DNA of 64,000 nt. Source: Clostridium sp. GTDB taxonomy: Bacteria > Bacillota > Clostridia > Clostridiales > Clostridiaceae. Every line of letters begins with the position of its first letter. Within the stretch, counting starts at the first letter, position 1. Below, in pieces: positions 15,423 to 23,639 of this stretch. The notes beneath the pieces were generated by a model, which did no database searches, was not told the origin of the DNA, and was given only the letters and a program-made list of their open reading frames with translations. Location of the stretch: assembly GCF_029258205.1 (NCBI RefSeq), contig NZ_JARHZJ010000042.1, positions 1-64,000 on the forward strand, in the 5' to 3' direction. The position numbers and the translations under genes are program-made.

Positions 15423-16875
15423 CTTTTTTATTTTCCAATCATTTAATTGTCTTTCTAATTCTTCCTTAACCTTGTCTATTCCAACACTTTCAAGTTTGTT
15501 AATAAGTTTTGAAACATATTCCTCTGTATCAACTAATCCAGTATATAAACTTCTTGTAAATTCTTCAAAAACAGCATATAAAGAATCAAATTCAACACTA
15601 ACCTTACTGGAATCAAATTTAAAACCTAAAGCTTGTGATACATTTGATATATTATTAATCTCTTTAAATCTTTCCCATTTATTTTCTGGCTCATCTTCTA
15701 ATAAATATTTTATAAATAAATTACCTAAAGTATAATAATCAACCATATAATTTTTCGATTCTTCTAAAAGCCTAATTTTATTATTTGAAATCTTTTCATA
15801 GTGAACTCCTTCAATTCCATAATTAATAAGGTTTCTTAAATATCTATCTGTATTTAAAATATTTAGAAATTCCATAGCTTTTTCAGGATTTTTTGAATTT
15901 TTTGATATAGCAATCATAGAACCGTTAACTGATCCATTTGTACTATAACTTTCTAAAATTGGTATAATAACAACCTCTCCTCCCCTTTTAATAGACCATA
16001 ATTTTTCAGCATAAAGCTGACCATCTGCTTTAGTTACAAATTTTTCAGTAGAAAAATCACCAGTATTTTCAATTATTTTCAATCTTAGTATTTGTATATC
16101 CAAGTTCCTTATACCTTCTCATAGTCTTTAAACTATTAACCATCTCTTTAGTTTTAAATATATTTACTACATCAAAGTTATGGCTTTCTAAATTCACTCC
16201 TAAAGCAGGACATAATTGATCCCATATCATAGGAACTGAATAACCATCATCAAAATAAAATGGTATTACCTCTTCTTCATTTTCTTTAATTAATTTTAAC
16301 CATGGCTCTAAATGTTCTAAAGTTCTTATATTCTTATATGGAATATTGTATTTATCTAAATATTTTTTAGAAAACACCCACATAGGCATATTAACTATCT
16401 CTTTTTGATTTGGAACAGCATATATAGCACCATCTACTTCTGCTCCTTCCCAAAACTTTTTATCAATAGCTTTATAAACATCTTTTCCATACTCTTTGAT
16501 TAAATTATTTAAATTAATAAAATTACCTTCTCTCACATTAGGAAAATATTCATTAGCCCAAGAAGATGTAAATACAAGATCAAAATTTTCTTCTTCCTTA
16601 GTTTTACTACCAATTACCTTTGTAAAATCAGCATAATCTATAAATCTAATATCAATAGTTACATTTATCTTTTTAGTTAAATAAGTATTTATTTCACTTT
16701 CAACCTTATCCATATCATCAGGTTCTATTCCAATAGTTTACCAAACTAGCTCTATATTTTCATTTTTAAAAGGTTTTACATAATTGCCATTTTTAATTAT
16801 ATTAAATATTATTAGAAATATCATAAGTAATGCACTTATAATAATTAAAAGAGATTTTTCTAATTTTCTCAACAT
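15411..16875 (-). pseudogene. Broken paralog of the sugar-binding lipoprotein
   Basis: Reads from an ATG at 16875 (GGAGG upstream) with a membrane-anchor N-terminus, then ENIELVW followed by an in-frame TAA at 16740-16738 where the intact paralog has Tyr (VNLVWYVIGK). The frame continues as TIGIEPDDMDKVESEINTYL and aligns residue by residue with the paralog (VDGAIYAVPNQKEIV, MPMWVFSKKYLDKYNIPY). Near 16070-16080 a second lesion, next to the repeat GAAAATAATTGAAAATA, shifts the frame before KADGQLYAEKLW. The rest runs intact to 15411. Two independent lesions make this a true pseudogene. Its N-terminus lacks a lipobox cysteine, unlike the paralog. Confidence 0.9.
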
Positions 16876-17001
16876 TAGACCTCCTTTTTTATTACATCTA
16901 CATTATATTTTGTATATGATATTCATTTTTTTATAAACTTACAGTAGACTTATTAAAAATTTAGTAATAAAATATACTTACTACTTGCAGGAGGTATTAA
17001 G

Positions 17002-17553
17002 ATGAATTTTATTCAAAATATAGATATCAATATACTTTATTTTATACAAAATAACATACAAAATAAGTTTCTTAATCCAATAATGATTTTTTTTACTTCC
17101 TTAGGTAATTTAGGATTTATATGGATTGCTATAAGTATTTTACTTATAATATCAAAGAAATATAGAAAAATTGGATTATTAACTTTAGCTGTTTTAATTG
17201 TTAATACTATACTTGGTGAGGGAATTCTTAAACATATTATAGAAAGACCTAGACCTTTTGTGACATATGAAAATTTGCATATAATTATACATAAACCAAG
17301 TAGTTATTCTATGCCATCTGGTCATACATCTGCGTCATTTGCAGCGGCATTTATGTTATCTTATTATTTTAAAAATATAAAGGTATATATTTATTCACTA
17401 GCTTCTTTAATAGCTTTTTCTAGACTATATCTACTAGTTCACTATCCAAGTGATGTATTAACAGGTATTTTGCTAGGATATTTAAGCTTCTTAATAGTGA
17501 TAAAATCATATAGATTTATCAAAAACAAAGAAGATCAAAGAAAGTCTTTTTAG
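17002..17553 (+). CDS. Membrane PAP2-family phosphatase
   Basis: 183 residues with six likely membrane segments. The three PAP2 signature motifs are present in order: KHIIERPRP, MPSGHTSAS, and SRLYLLVHYPSDV with the catalytic histidine. Such enzymes dephosphorylate undecaprenyl pyrophosphate or phosphatidic acid on the outer face of the membrane. GGAGG precedes the ATG by 8 nt. It stands alone and converges with the pyruvate-kinase-like gene; the stop codons overlap by two bases. Confidence 0.9.
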   Translation: MNFIQNIDINILYFIQNNIQNKFLNPIMIFFTSLGNLGFIWIAISILLIISKKYRKIGLLTLAVLIVNTILGEGILKHIIERPRPFVTYENLHIIIHKPSSYSMPSGHTSASFAAAFMLSYYFKNIKVYIYSLASLIAFSRLYLLVHYPSDVLTGILLGYLSFLIVIKSYRFIKNKEDQRKSF

Positions 17554-17573
17554 ACTCTCTTTGATCTTTTTTT
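17533..17573. terminator. Bidirectional terminator containing both stop codons of a convergent pair
   Basis: GATCAAAGA (17533-17541) pairs with TCTTTGATC (17558-17566), extended inward by AGTCT/AGACT around TTTT, with T-rich sequence following. The stops of the PAP2 gene (17551-17553) and of the minus-strand gene (17552-17550) both fall inside this hairpin. Confidence 0.85.
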
Positions 17574-18632
17574 GATTTTTGATAATACCCTTTCATAATA
17601 CTTTATGCTATTTTTTAAATTCGTAACAACATACCCTTCATTTTCTCCAGTACTAGTTTCTCCTGTAAGCATAAACCCTGTAACACCCCACCTAATAAAA
17701 TGATATATATCACTTAATTCATTTATTGTAGGCTTATTTTGTTTATTTCTAATAGATGAAAGTAAATTTGTAGCCACTATTACTGATTTATTCTCATTTT
17801 TTAAAGCATGTAATATTTTTTCTTGCACTATAGGAACATTTAATATTCCAATTTCTGCTGTTAAATCTCCCCTTGCTATAACTATTCCATCTAATTCATT
17901 AGCTACATCTTTAATATTATTTATTCCTTCATTAGTTTCGATTTTTCCCCATAACTTAGGAATAACTTGATTTGACTTTAAGTTTCTAAAGACAATATTC
18001 TTAAACTCTCTACATTCTTCCATATAAGAACAATAAGAATAATCTATAATATCTACGTTATTATCTATAGCAAATTTAATATCTTCTAAATCCTTTTCGC
18101 TTACTCCCCAATTTTTTCTATCTAAATTTGGAAGATTACACCCTTTTTCTTTTCTAACTACACCACCTATTTTAACCTTAGTCTTTATTAATCCATTATT
18201 ATTACTTATTACTATGAATTCCATAGTAGCATCTTTCATATATATCTTTTTAAAGCTATTGTTATATATAAACTTATTTTTTATATTTAAAGGTATAAGC
18301 TTATTTTCAGAAATATTTTCAAGATAAATTCCATAAGTTTCCTCTGAACAAAAATAAACTAAATCACCTGTATTAACTTTAAATGTTCCATATATATTAT
18401 TAGCTACCCTAACCTTATTTCCCTGCAAGTCTAAAAGCACTTTTACATCCTTATGATTGCTTCTTATGTAATCTATACAACATTCTACATCTCTATGCTT
18501 GCCATGAGATAAATTCATCCTAATTATATTCCCTCCATTTTTTACTATGTTATCTATTTTATCAAAAATTTCTTTTTTACTTTTTTCATTTTTGCTTATA
18601 AATCTTGTGTTTATACTACCTATAATATCCAT
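17550..18632 (-). CDS. Pyruvate-kinase-like protein lacking the C-terminal domain
   Basis: 360 residues from ATG 18632 (GGGGGAAG upstream). The fold follows pyruvate kinase domains A and B: NIIRMNLSHGKHRD (RxNxSHG), LLDLQGNKVR (usually DTKGPEIR), KIGGVVRKEKGCNLPN, WGKIETNEGINNIKD (catalytic lysine before E kept), LDGIVIARGDLTAEIG, and VIVATNLLSSI (usually VITATQMLDSM). It is about 110 residues shorter than pyruvate kinase because the regulatory C-terminal domain is missing. Several active-site positions differ, so it may use another substrate or be inactive. No glycolytic neighbours. Confidence 0.75.
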   Translation of the reverse strand: MDIIGSINTRFISKNEKSKKEIFDKIDNIVKNGGNIIRMNLSHGKHRDVECCIDYIRSNHKDVKVLLDLQGNKVRVANNIYGTFKVNTGDLVYFCSEETYGIYLENISENKLIPLNIKNKFIYNNSFKKIYMKDATMEFIVISNNNGLIKTKVKIGGVVRKEKGCNLPNLDRKNWGVSEKDLEDIKFAIDNNVDIIDYSYCSYMEECREFKNIVFRNLKSNQVIPKLWGKIETNEGINNIKDVANELDGIVIARGDLTAEIGILNVPIVQEKILHALKNENKSVIVATNLLSSIRNKQNKPTINELSDIYHFIRWGVTGFMLTGETSTGENEGYVVTNLKNSIKYYERVLSKIKKRSKRV

Positions 18633-18644
18633 AACTTCCCCCAT

Positions 18645-19003
18645 AAATATTGCTACTCATTGATTTATATGCATAATAACCTTTAAATATTATTTATATA
18701 TCTTATCAATTAAAAAATGCTTAACATAATAATATTTATTACTACTAATTTTTTCCTTAAATCACCAATTATAATTGGTCATTAGTATAATAATAAAAAA
18801 TTTTCTAGAGAAATCTATAAATTAAAAGAAGTTATATCAAAAAACTATAAACTCTATGTTTAAATCTTGATACAACTTCTTTAAAATAAGACTATATTTA
18901 AACCACTGTTTATTTTTAAGTACATATATTCAAACTAATATTAACTTAAAACAGAGAATAAATCAAAATATGGCTAATTAAATTTCTAACCAAAGAAATT
19001 TAA
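18645..19003. other. Geneless region with an imperfect hairpin repeat
   Basis: AT-rich, with no ORF that I can support. At 18829-18882, AAGTTATATCAA and TTGATACAACTT face each other around about 30 nt. This resembles the TGTATCA-ended repeats elsewhere in the window. Confidence 0.5.
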
Positions 19004-19444
19004 TTAGCTTACTTCTTTAATTATTTTATATAGTGCATCTGCTAATTTTTCTTTATTTATACTTTCTATTTTAGTGTCACTTATATTTATAATTAAGCAT
19101 AAAGAGTCTAATTTTTTTACTAAATATAACCCATTACCACTTTTAATACTTATCTGTGAAAGACCTGTATATTCAACTATATCTTCTAAATTTAAAGATA
19201 CAACTCGTCTAAGAATTTGGTCATCACCTAATATTTCTAATCTCTTATCTTCTCCTATACTCTTAGTTATTCTTATAAATATATCTGCCTTTGTATTATT
19301 AGATAATAGCACTTTTTTAAAAAAACTTTCTCCTAAGCAACATTCTTCATTAAAACAATCTATAGTAATATTTTCATCTTCCTTTAATTTTTTTATTAAC
19401 ACTTTTCTTAAATAGGCGTCATTTATATCTAATGAATATTTCAT
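19004..19444 (-). CDS. Hypothetical protein, possibly a degenerate amidase_3-like domain
   Basis: 146 residues with no signal peptide. I do not recognise a clear family. The order of elements is faintly like an N-acetylmuramoyl-L-alanine amidase (Amidase_3) core: an N-terminal helix VLIKKLKEDENITID, a strand-like KADIFIRITKS where amidases have NADxxISIHxN, then LYLVKKLDSLCLIINISDTK, and a terminal helix LADALYKIIKEV. No zinc ligand is retained, so if related it is not an active hydrolase. GGAGGTGAT lies just upstream of the ATG. It is divergent from the DUF4883 lipoprotein, with about 115 bp between them. Confidence 0.5.
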   Translation of the reverse strand: MKYSLDINDAYLRKVLIKKLKEDENITIDCFNEECCLGESFFKKVLLSNNTKADIFIRITKSIGEDKRLEILGDDQILRRVVSLNLEDIVEYTGLSQISIKSGNGLYLVKKLDSLCLIINISDTKIESINKEKLADALYKIIKEVS

Positions 19445-19560
19445 TATAAATCACCTCCTTAATTACAAGGACAATTGTAATATATATTATTCATTTTCTT
19501 AAAAAAGTTCTACTAAAAACATAATTTTCATAAATTAAACTTAAGGAGGTGATAAATTTG

Positions 19561-20028
19561 ATGAAAAAAATTACTAAAGTATTTTTAATAACCCTATGTT
19601 TTTCTTTTCTTTTAATTTCATGTTCTAAAATTAATATTACTTCTAAGGAGAAACCTTCTTTAAACTATCACACTAAAAAATTAAGTGAACTAGTTTCTAA
19701 GGATAATATAAAAATTAGATTATTAGATATGAATATTTATAGTGAAGTTGTTGTGGATAATGAAGATACAAGAATTATTGATGACTTATTAAAAAGCTTA
19801 AAAGATTCTAATTTTATAAATGAGGAATCCTTACCTAGTAAACCTTTATATAAAATTTTTATTGATTTAAATAGTGAAAAGTATGTAATAGATATTTATG
19901 GAGATGATTTAATAACTCTTTATCCTTGGGATAGTAATGTAGGTAAGGATTTCTTAAATTTAAAAGATATTCCTAATTCCTTTAAATTGGAACCATTCTG
20001 CCAGTATGTATTTAATAAAAAGCAATAA
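19561..20028 (+). CDS. DUF4883-like lipoprotein
   Basis: 155 residues from ATG 19561. A perfect AAGGAGGTGAT ends 8 nt before an in-frame TTG at 19558, which may be the real start and would add one residue. Signal sequence with lipobox LLISC (Cys21), so it is membrane-anchored and exported. The mature part is an alpha/beta domain (IRLLDMNIYSEVVV..., KIFIDLNSEKYVIDIYGDDL...) of the type annotated DUF4883 in clostridia. Function unknown. Terminated by the hairpin at 20034-20075. Confidence 0.65.
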   Translation: MKKITKVFLITLCFSFLLISCSKINITSKEKPSLNYHTKKLSELVSKDNIKIRLLDMNIYSEVVVDNEDTRIIDDLLKSLKDSNFINEESLPSKPLYKIFIDLNSEKYVIDIYGDDLITLYPWDSNVGKDFLNLKDIPNSFKLEPFCQYVFNKKQ

Positions 20029-20033
20029 AAAAA

Positions 20034-20075
20034 GATATAGGATATTTAGTATAAATTACTACTAAATCCTATATC
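20034..20075. terminator. Bidirectional terminator
   Basis: GATATAGGATATTTAGTA and TACTAAATCCTATATC (20034-20075) form a long stem with one bulge, with an A run before and T-rich sequence after. It separates the lipoprotein gene from the convergent end of the folate operon. Confidence 0.85.
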
Positions 20076-20121
20076 TTTATTAATATAAAATTCTATTTTA
20101 AGCATAAACTTTACTTAAGGC

Positions 20122-20943
20122 TTATTTGTTTTTATTTAAGTCCTCTAAAAGTTCAAATACACGTTTTTTATATAATGGATGAATCTTATAAGGAGCAATT
20201 TCATTTAATGGCTCTAAAACAAAACTTCTTTCATGCATTCTTGGGTGTGGAAGTATGATTTCTTTATCTTCACTTATTAAATCATTAAAAAATATTACAT
20301 CTAAATCTATTGTTCTAGGACCCCATTTAATATTTCTTTCCCTTTTAAGCTTCTGTTCTATCTCTAATAAAAACTTCATTAATTCCTTAGGACTTAAAAG
20401 AGTTTTTATTTTACAAGCACCATTTAAGAATTCATCCTGCTCAGTATATCCCCATGGTTCTGTCTCAATTAAATTAGATTTTTTTATAATTTCAGTATGA
20501 TAAGCCTTATTTATTTCATTTAAAGCTTCTTCTATGTAATATTTTTTATCTCCTATATTAGATCCATATGAAAGATATGCCTCATTCCATCCTCTCTCTA
20601 TTTCTATAGACACAGTATCTAAAGTTCTTAATATAGGTGCCCATGGTTTCTTTAAAGAAACTTTAACCTTTTTAACAAGTGAGTATTCTAATAATATAAA
20701 CTCACATAATTTTTCTGCTACCGTTTCTATTAAATCATAACTTTGCTTTTTAAACTCTTCTTCAACCTTATGTGCAAGTTCTCCATAATGAACAGATTTG
20801 CTTAAATCTCCAGTAATACCTGCCTCTCTAGTATCTAAAGAAAGTTCTATACTTAAAACAAATTTTTGTCCAAGTCTTTTCTCTTCTTCAAAGACTCCAT
20901 GATTACCAAAAACTTCAAAATCTTTAATAATAATTTTATCCAT
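20122..20943 (-). CDS. folBK: Bifunctional dihydroneopterin aldolase / HPPK (FolB-FolK fusion)
   Basis: 273 residues. Residues 1-118 are FolB (KDFEVFGNHGVFEEEKRLGQ, catalytic Tyr/Glu in VHYGEL, and LVKKVKVSLKKPWAPI). Residues 120-273 are HPPK (AYLSYGSNIGDKKYYIEEAL, TEPWGYTEQDEFLNG, WGPRTIDLDVIFFND, LPHPRMHERSFVLEPL). The fused enzyme converts dihydroneopterin to 6-hydroxymethyldihydropterin and then to its pyrophosphate, the substrate of FolP. The stop codon is followed by a bidirectional terminator, so it closes the operon. FolP lies 12 bp upstream. Confidence 0.96.
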   Translation of the reverse strand: MDKIIIKDFEVFGNHGVFEEEKRLGQKFVLSIELSLDTREAGITGDLSKSVHYGELAHKVEEEFKKQSYDLIETVAEKLCEFILLEYSLVKKVKVSLKKPWAPILRTLDTVSIEIERGWNEAYLSYGSNIGDKKYYIEEALNEINKAYHTEIIKKSNLIETEPWGYTEQDEFLNGACKIKTLLSPKELMKFLLEIEQKLKRERNIKWGPRTIDLDVIFFNDLISEDKEIILPHPRMHERSFVLEPLNEIAPYKIHPLYKKRVFELLEDLNKNK

Positions 20944-20955
20944 TAAATTTAACTC

Positions 20956-21765
20956 CTATCTTCTTACCATAGCATCAGTCATAAGAACAGCTCTCTTATT
21001 TTCTAATACATCATGAATTCTTACAAATTCACAACCTTTAATTATTCCAAGGGTAGTTGTAGCTAAAGTTCCTTCTAATCTTTCATTAGTTGGAAGATTT
21101 AAAGTATTCCCTATTACTGATTTTCTTGATGTTCCTAATAAAACTGGATAATCCATATTGCAGAACTCATCTAATCTATTTAATACTTCTAAATTTTGAT
21201 TATAATCCTTTGCAAACCCTATGCCTGGATCTAAAATTATATTTTCTTTCTTAACTCCAGCATCTAAGGCTATCTTTATACATTCTTCCATATCAACTTT
21301 CATAGCCTCTATGATATCATCACCATATTCATTATCATTTCTATTATGCATTATACAACAAGGTACTCCATATTTAGCAGCAACAGTAGCTATATATTTA
21401 TCCTTTTTAAAACCCCATACATCATTTATTAAATCTGCACCTGCTTTTATGGCTTCCTCTGCCACTCTTCCCTTATATGTATCAATTGATATAGGTATAT
21501 CAAATTTTTCTCTTAATGCTTTTATTACAGGTACTACTCTATTTAGTTCCTCTTCTTCTCCTACTGGAGTATGATTTGGTCTTGTTGACTCTCCTCCAAT
21601 ATCTATTATGTCAACACCATCCTTAATCATCTTCTCAGCTTGCTTTAATGCTAACTCAATATCATTATATTTTCCACCATCTGAAAACGAATCTGGAGTT
21701 ACATTTAAAATTCCCATTATATAAGTTCTTTTTCCTATTTCAAACTCTTTATTTCCTATTTTCAC
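20956..21765 (-). CDS. folP: Dihydropteroate synthase
   Basis: 269 residues, standard length. It condenses hydroxymethyldihydropterin pyrophosphate with p-aminobenzoate and is the sulfonamide target. Signatures: YIMGILNVTPDSFSDGGKY near the N-terminus, DIIDIGGESTRPNHTP, SIDTYKGRVAEEAIKAGADLINDVWG, GIGFAKDYNQNLEVL and TSRKSVIG. It is preceded by the HD gene with only 12 bp between. Confidence 0.97.
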   Translation of the reverse strand: MKIGNKEFEIGKRTYIMGILNVTPDSFSDGGKYNDIELALKQAEKMIKDGVDIIDIGGESTRPNHTPVGEEEELNRVVPVIKALREKFDIPISIDTYKGRVAEEAIKAGADLINDVWGFKKDKYIATVAAKYGVPCCIMHNRNDNEYGDDIIEAMKVDMEECIKIALDAGVKKENIILDPGIGFAKDYNQNLEVLNRLDEFCNMDYPVLLGTSRKSVIGNTLNLPTNERLEGTLATTTLGIIKGCEFVRIHDVLENKRAVLMTDAMVRR

Positions 21766-21777
21766 AAAAGCTCCCCC

Positions 21778-22251
21778 TTAAATAATTATGTCTAAATTCT
21801 TTTTTTCTTTGCTCCATTTACAAAATTTTTTAGCATTACATAAAAAACAGCTTCTTGATTTTTTATCAGCTAAGTAAATAATTTTATCTAATCCTTTTGC
21901 TTCACTATTTCTGTGATTTAAAATTCCATTTAAAATAATCTCTATTTCATCTTTCTTAAAATCACATTCCTTTAAAATATCCAAACTCAACCTATAAGAA
22001 GCTTTATTATGTTTTTCTCCACCTTCATATTCTACCCATCGTCCTATATCATGAAGAAGTCCTATTGCATATATAATTTCTTTAGGTACATTCATATTTT
22101 CCTCTAAGGCCATTATGTAGGCAATTCTTGATACATCTAAAAAATGCTCTAAGTTATGTTTACAAAAAATCCTATCTTTTTCACAGAAAGAATTTTTATT
22201 TAAATAGTCTTTATACTTACTATTATTAAGTATCTTATTTACTCTCTCCAT
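21778..22251 (-). CDS. HD-domain phosphohydrolase in the folate operon
   Basis: 157 residues from ATG 22251 (GAGGTG upstream). HD motif: CKHNLEHFLDVSRIA, then GLLHDIGRWVEY and HNKASY, giving the His..His-Asp..Asp metal set. The C-terminus has a compact cysteine cluster, RSCFLCNAKKFCKW (C-x2-C-x5-C). Proteins like this recur in clostridial folate operons. A phosphatase step after FolE (dihydroneopterin triphosphate needs dephosphorylation before FolB) is the obvious gap in this operon, and this gene may fill it; that is inference. Confidence 0.78.
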   Translation of the reverse strand: MERVNKILNNSKYKDYLNKNSFCEKDRIFCKHNLEHFLDVSRIAYIMALEENMNVPKEIIYAIGLLHDIGRWVEYEGGEKHNKASYRLSLDILKECDFKKDEIEIILNGILNHRNSEAKGLDKIIYLADKKSRSCFLCNAKKFCKWSKEKKNLDIII

Positions 22252-22276
22252 TATAAGCACCTCAAAAAATTACGCT

Positions 22277-22834
22277 TTACATAGAAATCATTCTAAACAC
22301 ATCATTTTTTAAGTTTTCATCTTCTAAAAACTTTCCTCTATAAGTTGTTGTTACTGTTTTTGCACCTGGTTTTCTAACACCTCTCATAGTCATACACATA
22401 TGTTCACCTTCTACAACTACCATTACACCCTGTGCATCTAAGTATTCCATTATAGAATCAGCTATTTCCTTTGTAAGCCTTTCTTGAAGTTGTGGTTTTT
22501 TTGAATAAACCTCAACACATCTAGCAAGTTTAGATAAACCTACAACCCTTCCATTTGGTATATATGCTATATGAACTTTCCCATAAAAAGGAACTAAATG
22601 ATGTTCACACATAGAATAGAAAGTTATATTCTTTTCTAAAACAAGGTCATTGCTTTGAACCTCAAAAGTTTTACTTAAATGCTCCTTTGCATTCATTCCT
22701 ATTCCAGAAAATATTTCTTCATACATTCTTGCAATTCTATCTGGAGTTTCTATTAATCCCTCTCTATTAACATCTTCTCCTATTGCTTCAAGTATTAGTT
22801 TCATTCCTTCTTTTATCTTATCTTTATCGATCAT
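22277..22834 (-). CDS. folE: GTP cyclohydrolase I
   Basis: 185 residues from ATG 22834, which has GGAGG 5 nt upstream (an ATG 12 nt earlier sits inside that site). It converts GTP to 7,8-dihydroneopterin triphosphate. The zinc and catalytic signature is [20 protein letters not shown], followed by [23 protein letters not shown] and [17 protein letters not shown]. Fifteen bases after pabC. Confidence 0.97.
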   Translation of the reverse strand: MIDKDKIKEGMKLILEAIGEDVNREGLIETPDRIARMYEEIFSGIGMNAKEHLSKTFEVQSNDLVLEKNITFYSMCEHHLVPFYGKVHIAYIPNGRVVGLSKLARCVEVYSKKPQLQERLTKEIADSIMEYLDAQGVMVVVEGEHMCMTMRGVRKPGAKTVTTTYRGKFLEDENLKNDVFRMISM

Positions 22835-22849
22835 TCTGTCCTCCATAAT

Positions 22850-23620
22850 TTAAAAGCTTATAATAGAATTGTCATATTTCCTTTTTATTTCTTCTATTAA
22901 GTCTTTTTCCCCAAAAAATTTATCTTCAAATTGACTTACTCTCATTACTCCGAGAAGAGAATTACTTATAAAAACCCCTTCACTATTTCTTAAGTCTTCT
23001 ATATTATAACATCCTTCTTCAACTTGAAAGTTATTTTTTATCCATCCTCTAATTATTCCATCTAAAAGACCACAACTTACCTTTGGAGTATATATCTTAT
23101 TATTCTTAATAAAATATATATTACTAGTAGCACCTTCTGTTAACTCTTCTCTTTCATTTAAAAATATCACTTCATCAAAACCTTCATTAGTAGCCTTTTC
23201 CTTTTCAATAATATTTTCAATATAGCAAGTGCTTTTTAAATAAGTTAATTTAGATGTACTGTTTCTTCTTACTTCACTAAGCTTTAAAGAAAAACCTCTA
23301 TTGTAATCTTCTATACTATATGTAATATTTCTAGTTGAAAAAATTATATTTTTTTCAGTAAGAGTTATTTTTAAAGCTCTATTTCTTATTTTTTCATTTT
23401 TAATAAACTCTCTTAATTCTTCTTCATTAATATTAAAAGGAATCTTTAAATTTAAGCAACCATGTTTTAGTCTTTCTAAATGTTCCTTTAAAAACAATCC
23501 ACTATTCAATACATGTATAGTTTCAAAAATTCCCTTTCCAAAAAAAATTGAAGAATCTATGGTAACTGAATCTTTTTCCACCATACTGTAATCTTTTTTA
23601 TTTTCGCCTATATAAATCAC
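22850..23620 (-). CDS. pabC: Aminodeoxychorismate lyase
   Basis: 256 residues of the PLP fold type IV family. It splits aminodeoxychorismate into p-aminobenzoate and pyruvate. Family marks: FFGKGIFETIHV near residue 28, KITLTEKNIIF with the probable PLP lysine, DEVIFLNEREELTEGATSN with the PLP-binding glutamate, and GLLDGIIRGWI. It lies between pabB and folE; D-amino acid or branched-chain aminotransferase is excluded mainly by context. Confidence 0.9.
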   Translation of the reverse strand: MIYIGENKKDYSMVEKDSVTIDSSIFFGKGIFETIHVLNSGLFLKEHLERLKHGCLNLKIPFNINEEELREFIKNEKIRNRALKITLTEKNIIFSTRNITYSIEDYNRGFSLKLSEVRRNSTSKLTYLKSTCYIENIIEKEKATNEGFDEVIFLNEREELTEGATSNIYFIKNNKIYTPKVSCGLLDGIIRGWIKNNFQVEEGCYNIEDLRNSEGVFISNSLLGVMRVSQFEDKFFGEKDLIEEIKRKYDNSIISF

Positions 23621-23639
23621 TTTATATCACAACCTAAAA

